Notes: generated by a model not told the origin, from the letters alone. Numbered from the stretch's first letter, positions 1-8,357 are shown. The stretch is 17,277 nt of DNA from an uncultured Eubacteriales bacterium (GCA_934526185.1 CAKTAA010000049.1:1-17277), one strand, 5' to 3'. Translations and numbers: made by a program.

Positions 1-125
1 TTCACAAGGTGTGGAGGGCGGTGGAAATTCCCACTCCCCTCCCCTCTTTAGAGGAACGCATCGCCGTATTGGAAGCAGAGAACGCGGCCTTACGAACCGC
101 CATTGAGGAAGGAGTGACGGTGTGA
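1..125 (+). CDS. C-terminal end of a small tail-region protein (partial)
   Basis: The open frame runs in from the left edge, with codons starting at position 3, and ends at TGA 123-125. The visible 40 residues finish with a short Leu/Ala/Glu-rich heptad stretch (LEERIAVLEAENAALR) that should form a coiled coil, followed by a short tail. Short proteins with this kind of C-terminal coil sit just upstream of tail-fibre accessory and lysis genes in many Firmicute phages, so a tail-associated role is likely but rests on context. The stop overlaps the start of the next gene, which indicates translational coupling. The N-terminus lies outside the window, so no domain can be named. Confidence 0.6.
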   Translation, partial: HKVWRAVEIPTPLPSLEERIAVLEAENAALRTAIEEGVTV

Positions 126-550
126 TGGATTATTCCGCTTTATCCGCTATTATCCGTGCAGTACGGATGAACATGCAGGAACTGGCGCAGGCTGGCAGTT
201 TAAACGGGAGCAAAGCAGTGGCATGTGAAGGCATCTTTCCAGTTTGGGAGCCTGGCGCATATGTTGCAGGTGACATTCGTAGATTCAATAATCAAGTATG
301 GCGGTGCTGTCAGGCCCACGATTCCACCGGGCAGCCTGGATGGGAACCGGGGGCGGCCGCTGCACTGTGGGCCCCCTACCACACCGCCGACCCGGCCTTT
401 GCCAAAGACTTTTTTCAGCCCACAGGGGCCCAGGACGCTTATCAGAAGGGGGAGGTTTGCCGGTTTGAGGGCAGGGTTTGGCGGTCTCTTTTGGACGGCA
501 ATGGCTACAGCCCGACGGATTACCCCGCAGGATGGGAGGTAGTGGCGTAG
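125..550 (+). CDS. Phage protein with two CBM5/12-like carbohydrate-binding modules
   Basis: This is a 141-aa protein. Residues about 38-85 and 97-139 are two copies of the short aromatic module typical of family 5/12 (chitin-binding type 3) carbohydrate-binding domains: a W/Y-x-x-G-x-x-V/Y-x-x-G-D/E turn, then a V-W-R strand (W59 and W119), then a closing aromatic strand (W82 and W137). Such modules in phage tails and lysins bind cell-surface sugars, so this protein probably helps host recognition or wall anchoring; the ligand cannot be read. The N-terminal 35 residues are helical and may dock it to the tail. ATG 125 is chosen with AAGGAG at 109-114; GTG 122 in the same frame is an alternative. 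It lies between a tail gene end and the lysis genes, and its stop directly abuts the next ATG. Confidence 0.75.
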   Translation: MDYSALSAIIRAVRMNMQELAQAGSLNGSKAVACEGIFPVWEPGAYVAGDIRRFNNQVWRCCQAHDSTGQPGWEPGAAAALWAPYHTADPAFAKDFFQPTGAQDAYQKGEVCRFEGRVWRSLLDGNGYSPTDYPAGWEVVA

Positions 551-838
551 ATGGAAGACCATGATTTGTTGCTGGAAACGATGCAGAGGTGCAAGTCAAA
601 CAGTCACAGGCTGGACGTGCTGGAACAAAATTATCAGCTTCTCCACCAAATGGCAAGCAATCTGGAAGTACTGGCCAACGAGCAGGGGCATATATCGAAA
701 AAAGTAGAAGAGATTGACGATAAGGTACAGCGGATAGAGGCCAAACCAGGGAAGCGGTGGAACGCTATGATAAACGCGGTTCTTACCGGTGCGGTTGGCG
801 TGCTGGCAGGGGCTTTGATTGGGCTGGTGGTGAAATGA
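551..838 (+). CDS. XhlA-like membrane-associated lysis accessory protein
   Basis: This 95-aa protein has a long helical, charged N-terminal part (about 1-68) with heptad-like spacing, followed by one C-terminal transmembrane segment (about 70-93) rich in Ala, Gly, Val and Leu. That layout, coiled coil then a terminal TM helix with a single Lys at the end, is the one of the XhlA/hemolysin-like family, which works with a holin and an endolysin in Bacillus phage PBSX lysis. The position between a tail accessory gene and a peptidase fits. The ATG follows the previous stop with no gap, and its own TGA (836-838) overlaps the next ATG. A non-lytic role as a tail or membrane adaptor is possible, as the family is short and weakly conserved. 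Confidence 0.65.
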   Translation: MEDHDLLLETMQRCKSNSHRLDVLEQNYQLLHQMASNLEVLANEQGHISKKVEEIDDKVQRIEAKPGKRWNAMINAVLTGAVGVLAGALIGLVVK

Positions 839-1224
839 TGGGTGCGGATTATGGATATGGGTACGACCCATACAGCCAAAGGGCGGCAGGGCAGGATGAT
901 GAGAAAGAAGTGCGGAAGGGGATTTTCTCAAAGGTTCTAATTGCCCTGATTGTGGCCGCTAATCTCGCGTTTGTGGCGGTGGTGCTGATGATTTTTTGTT
1001 CCACTTACTCGGAGCCGTCCACCCTTATTATGGCGTGGTTCGGGTTTTCCACAGGGGAACTATGGGCCTTGGCCTTTGTGAAAAAGCAAAAACTGAAAAA
1101 GGAGGACAAAACACTTGGGATTGAAAGGAAATCTGATTGGGAAGAAGGAAACGGAAGTGGAATTACCGAAGGTGACGGTTCCGGCTCCGGAGGGGGCGCA
1201 GAAACTAATTCAACCTCTGAATGA
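838..1224 (+). CDS. Two-TM phage membrane protein of the lysis cassette
   Basis: This 128-aa protein has a Tyr/Gly-rich N-terminus, two hydrophobic segments (about 32-54 and 60-82) joined by a very short turn, and a polar C-terminal tail with a Gly/Ser-rich end. The hairpin topology with charged ends resembles class II holins, but I do not recognise a named family. ATG 838 overlaps the preceding TGA; ATG 835 is equally possible. Its last 36 codons (from about 1115) are read in a second frame by the M23 peptidase gene. The Gly/Ser-rich tail may therefore be a by-product of that overlap and not a conserved domain. It probably takes part in lysis or membrane anchoring, on context only. Confidence 0.6.
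   Translation: MGADYGYGYDPYSQRAAGQDDEKEVRKGIFSKVLIALIVAANLAFVAVVLMIFCSTYSEPSTLIMAWFGFSTGELWALAFVKKQKLKKEDKTLGIERKSDWEEGNGSGITEGDGSGSGGGAETNSTSE
1096..1117 (+). promoter_or_regulatory. Ribosome binding site deciding the TTG start of the M23 gene
   Basis: AAAAAGGAGG at 1096-1105 stands nine bases before TTG 1115-1117. There is no ATG or GTG in this frame at a suitable distance from a purine-rich site, so the peptidase probably starts at TTG, inside the coding sequence of the two-TM protein. Confidence 0.6.
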
Positions 1225-1768
1225 TATGCAGGTTGGATACGCGTACAAAAACACATATTATCCAACGATTTTCCACGGATTTACCCATTACGGCGCGGAC
1301 TACTGGGGCGACCGGACGGTATGGGCAAGCGGAAGAGGGAAAGTATTGAAAATTGGATACGATTCTACTTTTGGGAACACGGTAATTGTGCGATACGATA
1401 AGGTATTTATACATGAGACAGGAAACGTGACAGATCTCATTGCACGATACTACCACTTATCTGCTATCCGATGCCGGGCAGGGCAGAGCGTAACCAAGGA
1501 TACGATTTTGGGGATTACAGGCACCACAGGGAAATACAGCACTGGGATTCACCTGCATTTGGAATTTTCCGCGGCGGTGGAAGATCCTTACGGAGTACCC
1601 GGAATTTACAACACCAACATGCTTCACTGGGCGAAAGACCGCACTATTGACCCGGCCTGGATACTGCACACGAAACCCAGCGCGCCGGACAAGCAGGCCT
1701 TGAAATCAGCCGGCGCGGGGTATCGGAGAGGCGGCAAAAATGAGGATTGGAATTTCCCAATCCTATAA
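1115..1768 (+). CDS. M23 (LytM-type) zinc metallo-endopeptidase
   Basis: This 217-aa protein is a peptidoglycan-cutting M23 peptidase, expected to hydrolyse peptide cross-bridges of the wall. All family ligands are present: H58-x3-D62 in HYGAD, H114 in the YYHL strand, and H146-x-H148 in the HLHLEF motif. The Gly-rich core strands also fit (a Val-Trp-Ala-Ser-Gly-x-Gly turn at about 69-75, and a Thr-Gly-Thr-Thr-Gly-Lys turn at about 135-140). There is no signal peptide, so it would need a holin for export, or it could be carried in the virion. About 55 residues after the last motif could carry a short binding tail, but no known wall-binding domain is seen. It overlaps the upstream membrane gene by 110 bases and is followed by a holin gene after 13 bases, so endolysin is the simplest reading. 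Confidence 0.85.
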   Translation: MGLKGNLIGKKETEVELPKVTVPAPEGAQKLIQPLNDMQVGYAYKNTYYPTIFHGFTHYGADYWGDRTVWASGRGKVLKIGYDSTFGNTVIVRYDKVFIHETGNVTDLIARYYHLSAIRCRAGQSVTKDTILGITGTTGKYSTGIHLHLEFSAAVEDPYGVPGIYNTNMLHWAKDRTIDPAWILHTKPSAPDKQALKSAGAGYRRGGKNEDWNFPIL

Positions 1769-1781
1769 AGGAGGAATTTGA

Positions 1782-2078
1782 GTGGATTTTACACCATTTT
1801 TTCAGGCTTTGATTGCGTTGGCGGCTGCTATCGTAACGGGAATATTGATTCCATACATCAAGAGCAAAACCAACGCGCAGCAGCAGGAAATTATCAGCCA
1901 GTGGGTTGCCATCGCGGTATCGGCTGCGGAACAAATCTATAACGGCCCCGGACGGGGAGAAGAGAAAAAGGCTTATGTGCTCCAATGGCTTGCGGACAGA
2001 GGAATGAAGCTGGACGGCGAAGCGGTGGACGCGGCCATTGAGGCGGCGGTGTATCGGCTCAAAGAAGGGATGATTTAA
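1782..2078 (+). CDS. Phage holin, LLH family
   Basis: This 98-aa protein has one N-terminal transmembrane helix (about 5-26, Ala/Ile/Leu-rich), a short Lys-rich turn, then a soluble helical part with a Trp-Val-x2-Ala-Val-x2-Ala-Glu-Gln segment and a Lys-Lys-x-Tyr-Val-Leu-x-Trp-Leu segment. This is the pattern of the LLH-type holin family (Phage_holin_6_1-like), small proteins that permeabilise the inner membrane to time endolysin release. The start is GTG 1782, set by AAAGGAGGA at 1767-1775. It directly follows the peptidase, completing a lysis module with two further membrane proteins upstream. It is the best candidate for the main holin. Confidence 0.75.
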   Translation: MDFTPFFQALIALAAAIVTGILIPYIKSKTNAQQQEIISQWVAIAVSAAEQIYNGPGRGEEKKAYVLQWLADRGMKLDGEAVDAAIEAAVYRLKEGMI

Positions 2079-2130
2079 ATGTTGCTCACCGCCAAAAATA
2101 TTTTATTGATTGTTTCCAGGAGGAAATAAA

Positions 2131-3195
2131 ATGGCTGTTTTAAATTATAATGAACTTCAAAAAAATAAAACGGGAAATTTAAAAACCGGGAAAGGACTAT
2201 CTGGGGTACATAACAACACTTCTCCATCTGACAATGATTACCCAGGATATATTGACTGGTGGGGCGGGGAGAGTCCAGGTTACCATACTGGTACAGATCC
2301 CAGCACTGGAGGAAGCACTATAATTACAACTGGAAGCGATGGGCTTCCAAATTATGGGGGGAGCACCGGCGGGAGTTGGAGCGGTTCTTTCAGCGGCCCA
2401 GCATATAGTACAGAGACGATGGATCAGTGGAAACAGTCTGCCTTGAACGCGTTAAACAATCAGCTGAATAGCCTTCTTGCGGAATACGATAAACAAAAGA
2501 ATCCGATTCAACAGGCAGCACAGGACGCGGCAAGACAGGCTTATGTTCAATACATGCAGTCGCAAAGAGCGCTGCCACAGTCGTTGTCTGCGTATGGGCA
2601 AAGCGGAGGTATGGCAGAATCTACCGCTTTAGGACTTCAGACAAATTACGGAAATAATGTAAACGATATTCTACTTAACAAAGACAACCAGTTAAGAGAT
2701 TTAGAATTCCAAAAGAACCAGGCAAAGCTTGCAAATCAAGCCAATATAGCAAATGTAGAGTCGGAATATCTTATGACTCTTGCAAATCAAAAATTCCAAC
2801 AGCAGATGGCGCAGCAGGAATTTCAAAATCAAATGGCGTTGCTTGCGATGCAGGCGCAGCTTAAAAATCAAGCAAGCGGAGGGTCGGGAGGCACTTCTGG
2901 TAGTTCTTCTGGCGGCTCTTCCGGCAGCGGCAGCGCGTCAAGCGGAAGCACGGGAGGTTATCAAGGAACATTACAAGATGAAGCGGAAAAATATGGCTAT
3001 CAGGCGGGGTCTTTTGTAAATAATCCAGGAGACAGCCGAGCAGTACGCACATTCAAAGCACAGCTTGCAATGAGCGCGCCATACGGCGGGAACACTGCGG
3101 ATGCAATTAAATCAAAAATTAGCACCGCTTATCAAATCGGAGAAATAACGCGTGAGGAAGCAACTTATTTGATGAATTATTATAAGGTAAATTAA
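2131..3195 (+). CDS. Gln/Gly/Ser-rich putative virion protein
   Basis: This 354-aa protein starts at ATG 2131 behind CCAGGAGG (2117-2124). Residues about 1-95 are Gly/Ser/Asn/Thr-rich and probably disordered. About 100-250 is a long Gln/Ala/Asn-rich helical region in two parts around a turn (LPQSLSAYGQSGGMAES) that I recognise as recurrent in uncharacterised proteins of gut Firmicute phages. A Gly/Ser linker follows (about 250-285), then a small C-terminal domain of about 70 residues. The composition fits a virion-associated protein that is packaged or ejected, but no function is known to me. It precedes the 1638-aa gene by 63 bases and is clearly more AT-rich than the lysis genes. Structural protein is an inference from composition and position. 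Confidence 0.55.
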   Translation: MAVLNYNELQKNKTGNLKTGKGLSGVHNNTSPSDNDYPGYIDWWGGESPGYHTGTDPSTGGSTIITTGSDGLPNYGGSTGGSWSGSFSGPAYSTETMDQWKQSALNALNNQLNSLLAEYDKQKNPIQQAAQDAARQAYVQYMQSQRALPQSLSAYGQSGGMAESTALGLQTNYGNNVNDILLNKDNQLRDLEFQKNQAKLANQANIANVESEYLMTLANQKFQQQMAQQEFQNQMALLAMQAQLKNQASGGSGGTSGSSSGGSSGSGSASSGSTGGYQGTLQDEAEKYGYQAGSFVNNPGDSRAVRTFKAQLAMSAPYGGNTADAIKSKISTAYQIGEITREEATYLMNYYKVN

Positions 3196-3210
3196 ATTTT
3201 TTAATTTTAT

Positions 3211-3237
3211 AGAGGCAGACACTTCTTGTCTGTCTCT
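3211..3237 (+). other. Intergenic hairpin before the giant gene
   Basis: AGAGGCAGACA (3211-3221) pairs with TGTCTGTCTCT (3227-3237), 11 pairs with one G-T pair and a five-base loop. A pyrimidine-rich stretch without a clear T run follows, so it is a poor terminator. It could partly attenuate transcription or set the ratio of the two flanking late proteins. Confidence 0.4.
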
Positions 3238-3258
3238 TCTTCTCATATAGGAGGACGT

Positions 3259-6200
3259 ATGGCGGATCTTTCAAAAATGACAGATGAAGAATTTCTTGCA
3301 TATATGAAAAAGCAAGGAAGCGAATCGGACAAGAAATATCGTCAGGAGCAGTTAAATAAAGAGAATTCTCGCAAAGGTTCTACAACAGTTGGCGGATATA
3401 GCAGTCAAAAACCTGAAATTAAAAAGACTGCTGATACCAATAAACTGAATTTTAATTATGATTTTAAATCTCCGCAAGAATATGTTAATTGGTCTCATGA
3501 TACAGAAGCGGTAAAGGCTTATCAGAATTCGGTGTCCTCCCCTTCATCCAGATTCGAACCATTTAACACTTTTATTCCTCAAACAACTGGACGTTCAGCC
3601 GGGACATATACTAAAACAGACCCTTTGGGTGCGTTTGGCAGGTCGTTAGACGCTGGACTTGCTTCTTCTGCCAATGCAATTATAAATACTGTGGAAAGCG
3701 CCGACCAGTTTTTAGCAGGAGCACTTACACTCGGGAACGTAGATTCACTATTAGGCCCTACGGGGTTATATGATCTTTATGACGATATTGAATCTCAAAA
3801 ACAGCAGAAGGTACAAAAGGATATCGAAGATAAATCGATTAACCCATACGTTTCTCAATTTGTACAAATGTTGCCAGACCTTGGACTTCAAACGGCATTG
3901 GCGGCGATGACAGGCAGCACAAGCGCGGCCGCACAGTTAGGGAATCCTACAATTGCACAGGCAGCGAGAACTCAAATTCAAAACATAACGAAAAATCCAA
4001 CGTTCTGGAAGTCCATATCGTCTACCTTTGGAAACTCTTATCAAGAAGCAAAAGAAAGCGGAGCAGATAATACACACGCTCTCCAAACAGCACTTCTTAA
4101 TTCTGTCCCTAATGCTATGATTGAAATGTCAGGCGGTATTGAAGCTGTTATAGACAAAATGCTGAAAGGGAAAGGTACGATTTCGTCCATATTAAAATCC
4201 GCTTTGGAAGAAGGGCTGGAAGAGGTAGCGCAGTATCCGCTGGACGAATGGTCTAAGGCGGTAGGCTATGGGAAAGATGGGAAGCTGTTCTCTACCGAAG
4301 GGGACGCCCTTATCAATCCTGTACAAATGGGACAAAATTTTCTAATGGGCGCAGCTGGCGGCGCATTGGGAGGGAGCGTGAACGCTGCTGCCAGCAGATT
4401 TTTGCAGAGGCCTAACACGCCGACCAGCACGTTGGGCGATTATGAGACAGCGAAAAATATAAGTACGCAAGAGGCATTACCAATCGATACGATGAACAGA
4501 TTAGAAAATATGGAAACGAAAAGGGCAGGCGGGGTTTCTACCGACCGGGTTGACGCATTGTTGAAAACAATTCATTCTGGCGGGACAATATCCAACAACT
4601 CAATGGAGTTTCTTTCCCCAAACAAAGACCAGGCGGCAAGAGCAGATTTCCAAGAAAAAACCGGCGTCAAATTACCATCTACTGCGTCCGGTACAAGAAA
4701 AGCAATTCGAAATTATCAAAAGACTTTTTTACGAAATCTTGACGGGGTAGATAATCCTGCGAGAGTCATACAAGAGAGTAGTGAGGAAAATGTTTTAGAG
4801 CAGAATGAACCGGAGAAAATAGAAACGACAAAAGCCCTCCCTCGGCCCGTCAGAGTCCTCCCTAGACCGATTAACGGCGTAACAGCAAGGCTGCAAAGAA
4901 ATTCAGGGGAATCGTTGCAACCTGAAAGCATAAACAGCACAGAAACACAGCAAGAACGAGTTTTGCCACGCCCATCACAAGGAAGACAGTTGTATAGCCA
5001 GTTGTTAGAGCAATACGGGGCCATAAAGCATGGAGAAGCAGATAAAAAGGCGCCGGAACGAATGGTAAGGCAGGTGCCGAAACAATCAGGAGAAAACCAG
5101 TATGTTTCTCAATTTGCAAGAACAGCGGCAGAAACTGCAAGCATGGGAGACAAACAATTTGAAACCTCGTTTAAAGACGCAGTGGCGTCCGGCGTTTTCT
5201 CTCATGAAAGATGGACAGACAAAAAAACAGTTCAAAGCGTAGACGCTATTCAAAAGGCCGGCATGCTGGAAGGTGCCTGGGGAGCTGCGAAAGAAAAGAC
5301 TGGCGCGTTGGATAAGCAGGATATTGCAACTGGCGAACGCTTATTGTTGGAAAAGATGGAAAAAGGAGATGTAAAAGGAGGGGAAAAAGTTCTTGCTGAA
5401 TTGTGCGCTGCGGCTACTGCTACCGGCCAAAATTTACAGGCGTTTCGGCTTTTAAAGAGAATGACTCCCACTGGGGCGGCTTATTATGTTGAAAATCTTG
5501 TAAAGCGCTTAAACAACGAACTTGTAAGTTCGAAGAAATATCGCAATTCAAAAATAACGCTTGAAAAAGACGGGCAGCAGACGGTAAAAAAGATTAAAAA
5601 TCTTTCGGAAAGCGAACAGGAATCCGCAAAGCCCATTCAGTTAAGCGAAGAGTCTCTTCAAAAAATTTTAAATGCAAAAGACAGTGAACAGCGTGACAAC
5701 GCCATTGACAACGCTTATCTCGAAGTAGCAAAACAACTTCCCATTAAACTTTCTGAGCGGTTTGACGCGTGGCGGTATTTTTCGATGTTGGGAAACGTAA
5801 AAAGTCATGTGCGTAACATGTCGGGTAACGTGGCGATGATTCCAATTACAAAAGCAAAGGATATCATTGCCATGGGCATTGAAAAAGCTCTGTTAAGAGG
5901 AGACAAGCGTTCGCAACGCACAAAATCAATTGTTGGATATTCCAAAGAAGACAAAGCGTTAAAAGCTCTTGCAATGGAGACGTTTCAAGATGTAGTAGGC
6001 GGCGGGAACAAGTGGGAAACTCCTAATGGGATATGGGGCAAACGCAGTCTATTGGGGGACGGGAAATTAGGGAAAATAGCGGAGTTTAACTCAAATGCGT
6101 TAGAAGCAGAGGACACAGTATTTAAAAAGCAGAGATATAAGACGGCGTTTGCGTCTGCGGCAAAGGCACGCGGTTATAGTGCCGAATTTTTGCAGGGAAA

Positions 6201-8175
6201 GACTGCAGCAGCCCATAAGGCAATGCGCGACATAAAAGCGTATGCGTTAAGGCAGGCGCAGGAAGCGACTTTTCAACAGGATTCGGATATTGCAAATATG
6301 CTGCAAAAACTTTCAAACAAAAACAAAGTTGCGCATTATATTTTGGAAGGCGTCACGCCGTTTAAGAAAACTCCTGTCAACGTTGTATCCACTGCGTTCA
6401 GCTATTCCCCATTTGGACTTGCGAAAGGCGTATACGACGCTGTGATAGGAGACCGGTCGGCTGAAACCATTGATTTAATAGCAAAAGGCGTTTCTGGATC
6501 CGCGCTGGCTTCTTTAGGATATCTTTTGTCAAGTATAGGGCTATTAACTGGAAGCGGTTCGGACGATACAAAAGAGCGCAATGCAGATGCATTAGAAGGG
6601 AAGCAGCGCTACGCTTTACAGGTAGGAGACCTTTCTTTTACACTTGACTGGCTTTCTCCTGCGGCCATCCCCCTTTTTCTGGGAGCAGAAATTCATGATG
6701 CGATTAGTTCTGAAAGCGGAGCGACAACAGCGGAAATTGCAGAAGCAATTGGAAATATTGCGGCTCCAATCTTTGACATGTCAATGATGCAGAATGTTTC
6801 TAATGCGCTTCAGAACGTAAATGATCCGGGAGAACTTCTGTTTACTGCCATGGAAACCGCGCTGAGTTATTTCACCCAGGCGGTTCCCACCACATTTGGG
6901 CAACTTGCCCGTACCGTTGATCCTGTGCGCCGGTCTACCCAGCCGGAAGCGGCGAACACCAATCTCACTAGCAATATACAACGGGTAATAAACAAAACCA
7001 TTGCAAAAATTCCCGGCCTTTCTATGACGTTGGAACCATACGTCGATCCGCTAGGGAATCAGGACGTAGTAAAAAATCAAGCGGGGGATTTGATATGGAA
7101 CGCAGTGGAACAATTCATTTCTCCAGGGTATTTATCCAAATCGGAAAGTTCTCCTGTTTTAAAAGAACTGCGCCAAGTAGCCAATGAAAAAGGAGAAAAC
7201 GGAATTTTACCTTCCTATGCAGAGACAAAATTTAAGGTGGACGGAACCCCAGTCTTGTTGACGGCAAAACAGGCCACAGAACAGCAAACCATAGCGGGTA
7301 CAACTTATTATAGCGTTGCGAATGACTTAATGGAGAACAGTATTTACCGTGAACTGGACAACGAAGGAAAATACTCTCTGCTGGAAGATGCAAAATCGTA
7401 TGCTACAGCAATGGGAAAAGAGGCGGTATCCGACTATGAAGCAACGTCATGGATGCAGAAGGCGAACAAAGCGGCAGAAGCAGGCATATCAGTAGCGGAT
7501 TATATTGCTACGCGCAGTTTGTTCAATTCAGAAGAAATGAAAAACGACACAGAAAAGCAGCGCTCTTGGTTAAAAGAACAGCCATACACGGCAAAGCAAA
7601 AAAACCTTCTGGACGAATTGTTGATTTCAGACGTAACCATTATCCCCACGAACAAAGAAGTAAACTATTCAAGCGACGCCTCGTTTAACATCACCACGGA
7701 ACATCCTGACACTGCGAAAAAAATCCAAAGCGTCCTTTCCGGCAGCGTAAATGAAGAAATGGCTTACGAGGTGTATGAGAGATTACAGACGTTAGATGGA
7801 GCAGGGAAAGGTTCAGAGGACAAAAGGAATTACATTATGGGGCTTGACATTCCTTCTTATGAGAAAGCAAGGTTGGCTAAAACATTTATTGATAAGGAGG
7901 ATGATAGGGATTATACCAGCCAGGCTATGCTTGAAATTAGCGGATTACATAAAACTTATCAGGAAAAGTATGCTGCTGTAAAAGGGGCAGTAACGGCAGA
8001 ACAATTTTTAAAGGCGTACAAATTCTGCAAAAACGCCACATGGCCCAAGGACACAAGAGGGGCAAGAGAGTCTGCTTTAAGAGCTGCTATTCGCACAAGT
8101 TCAAAAGGTCTTTCGGCTGCACAGGTAGAGACACTCTATCAGCAGTTTAAAAATATGACTCAAAGCAAAAAGTAA
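3259..8175 (+). CDS. Giant 1638-aa phage protein with polyvalent-protein-like regions
   Basis: The start is ATG 3259 with TAGGAGG at 3248-3254. Residues 1-80 are polar. About 130-385 is an Ala/Gly-rich region with hydrophobic stretches (near 204-228 and 360-382, the latter Gly/Ala-zipper-like). About 525-570 is a Pro-rich linker with three Leu-Pro-Arg-Pro motifs. About 690-752 is a helical segment containing ATGERLL and, further on, ATGQNLQAFRLLKRMTP. About 835-1100 starts with WRYFSMLGN, includes NALEAEDT, and ends in a hydrophobic segment (1077-1100). The last 500 residues are helical. The 690-1100 part resembles segments I know from very large uncharacterised proteins of gut phages and conjugative elements, some classed as polyvalent proteins, which are thought to travel with the DNA into the host. 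No nuclease, protease, methylase or polymerase motif was found. An ejected internal virion protein is the best inference. Confidence 0.6.
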   Translation: MADLSKMTDEEFLAYMKKQGSESDKKYRQEQLNKENSRKGSTTVGGYSSQKPEIKKTADTNKLNFNYDFKSPQEYVNWSHDTEAVKAYQNSVSSPSSRFEPFNTFIPQTTGRSAGTYTKTDPLGAFGRSLDAGLASSANAIINTVESADQFLAGALTLGNVDSLLGPTGLYDLYDDIESQKQQKVQKDIEDKSINPYVSQFVQMLPDLGLQTALAAMTGSTSAAAQLGNPTIAQAARTQIQNITKNPTFWKSISSTFGNSYQEAKESGADNTHALQTALLNSVPNAMIEMSGGIEAVIDKMLKGKGTISSILKSALEEGLEEVAQYPLDEWSKAVGYGKDGKLFSTEGDALINPVQMGQNFLMGAAGGALGGSVNAAASRFLQRPNTPTSTLGDYETAKNISTQEALPIDTMNRLENMETKRAGGVSTDRVDALLKTIHSGGTISNNSMEFLSPNKDQAARADFQEKTGVKLPSTASGTRKAIRNYQKTFLRNLDGVDNPARVIQESSEENVLEQNEPEKIETTKALPRPVRVLPRPINGVTARLQRNSGESLQPESINSTETQQERVLPRPSQGRQLYSQLLEQYGAIKHGEADKKAPERMVRQVPKQSGENQYVSQFARTAAETASMGDKQFETSFKDAVASGVFSHERWTDKKTVQSVDAIQKAGMLEGAWGAAKEKTGALDKQDIATGERLLLEKMEKGDVKGGEKVLAELCAAATATGQNLQAFRLLKRMTPTGAAYYVENLVKRLNNELVSSKKYRNSKITLEKDGQQTVKKIKNLSESEQESAKPIQLSEESLQKILNAKDSEQRDNAIDNAYLEVAKQLPIKLSERFDAWRYFSMLGNVKSHVRNMSGNVAMIPITKAKDIIAMGIEKALLRGDKRSQRTKSIVGYSKEDKALKALAMETFQDVVGGGNKWETPNGIWGKRSLLGDGKLGKIAEFNSNALEAEDTVFKKQRYKTAFASAAKARGYSAEFLQGKTAAAHKAMRDIKAYALRQAQEATFQQDSDIANMLQKLSNKNKVAHYILEGVTPFKKTPVNVVSTAFSYSPFGLAKGVYDAVIGDRSAETIDLIAKGVSGSALASLGYLLSSIGLLTGSGSDDTKERNADALEGKQRYALQVGDLSFTLDWLSPAAIPLFLGAEIHDAISSESGATTAEIAEAIGNIAAPIFDMSMMQNVSNALQNVNDPGELLFTAMETALSYFTQAVPTTFGQLARTVDPVRRSTQPEAANTNLTSNIQRVINKTIAKIPGLSMTLEPYVDPLGNQDVVKNQAGDLIWNAVEQFISPGYLSKSESSPVLKELRQVANEKGENGILPSYAETKFKVDGTPVLLTAKQATEQQTIAGTTYYSVANDLMENSIYRELDNEGKYSLLEDAKSYATAMGKEAVSDYEATSWMQKANKAAEAGISVADYIATRSLFNSEEMKNDTEKQRSWLKEQPYTAKQKNLLDELLISDVTIIPTNKEVNYSSDASFNITTEHPDTAKKIQSVLSGSVNEEMAYEVYERLQTLDGAGKGSEDKRNYIMGLDIPSYEKARLAKTFIDKEDDRDYTSQAMLEISGLHKTYQEKYAAVKGAVTAEQFLKAYKFCKNATWPKDTRGARESALRAAIRTSSKGLSAAQVETLYQQFKNMTQSKK

Positions 8176-8184
8176 AAAAAGATT

Positions 8185-8214
8185 CCCCCGGTTGCTTTAC
8201 CGGGGGGCTTTTTT
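8185..8214 (+). terminator. Rho-independent terminator ending the late operon
   Basis: CCCCCGGT (8185-8192) pairs with ACCGGGGG (8199-8206) around a six-base loop and is followed by six T at 8209-8214. It begins ten bases after the stop of the giant gene, so it closes the late transcription unit and keeps it out of the attachment region and the oppositely oriented integrase. Confidence 0.9.
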
Positions 8215-8237
8215 GATAAATTTATGCTGAGATATTT

Positions 8238-8267
8238 TGCATTTTCGTGTTGCATTTCGTGTTGCAT
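8238..8267 (+). repeat. Left integrase arm-type repeats (three TTGCAT, 12-bp period)
   Basis: TTGCAT occurs at 8238-8243, 8250-8255 and 8262-8267, exactly 12 bases apart, with a TTTCGTG-like spacer. A 21-base stretch at 8248-8268 recurs unchanged at 8466-8486. Such repeats on both sides of a tRNA-end core are what arm-binding sites of a tyrosine integrase look like. Their spacing, about one helical turn plus a little, would suit side-by-side N-terminal domain binding. This is inference from pattern. Confidence 0.6.
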
Positions 8268-8357
8268 AGTTGTTTTTTTAGGTGTATTTTTGATATATTT
8301 TCTATAATTTTTATAGATATTTGAAAAGGAAAAGAGGCTGTAAATGCGCATAAAATG

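Noticed and set aside
285..656. Minus-strand ORFs across the carbohydrate-binding gene
   Set aside because: They are shadows of GC-rich coding DNA, with odd Pro/Cys-rich composition and no ribosome site.
2870..2960. DNA repeat array or CRISPR-like pattern
   Set aside because: The repeats are irregular codons for a Gly/Ser linker, with no constant repeat and spacer lengths.
3211..3240. A true terminator between the two large late genes
   Set aside because: The hairpin is followed by mixed C and T and not by a T run, and the next gene has no promoter of its own that I can see.
3259..8175. A phage RNA polymerase, protease or nuclease in the giant protein
   Set aside because: I looked for DxDGD, HExxH, GxSxG, Walker A and HNH-type motifs and saw none in a convincing setting.
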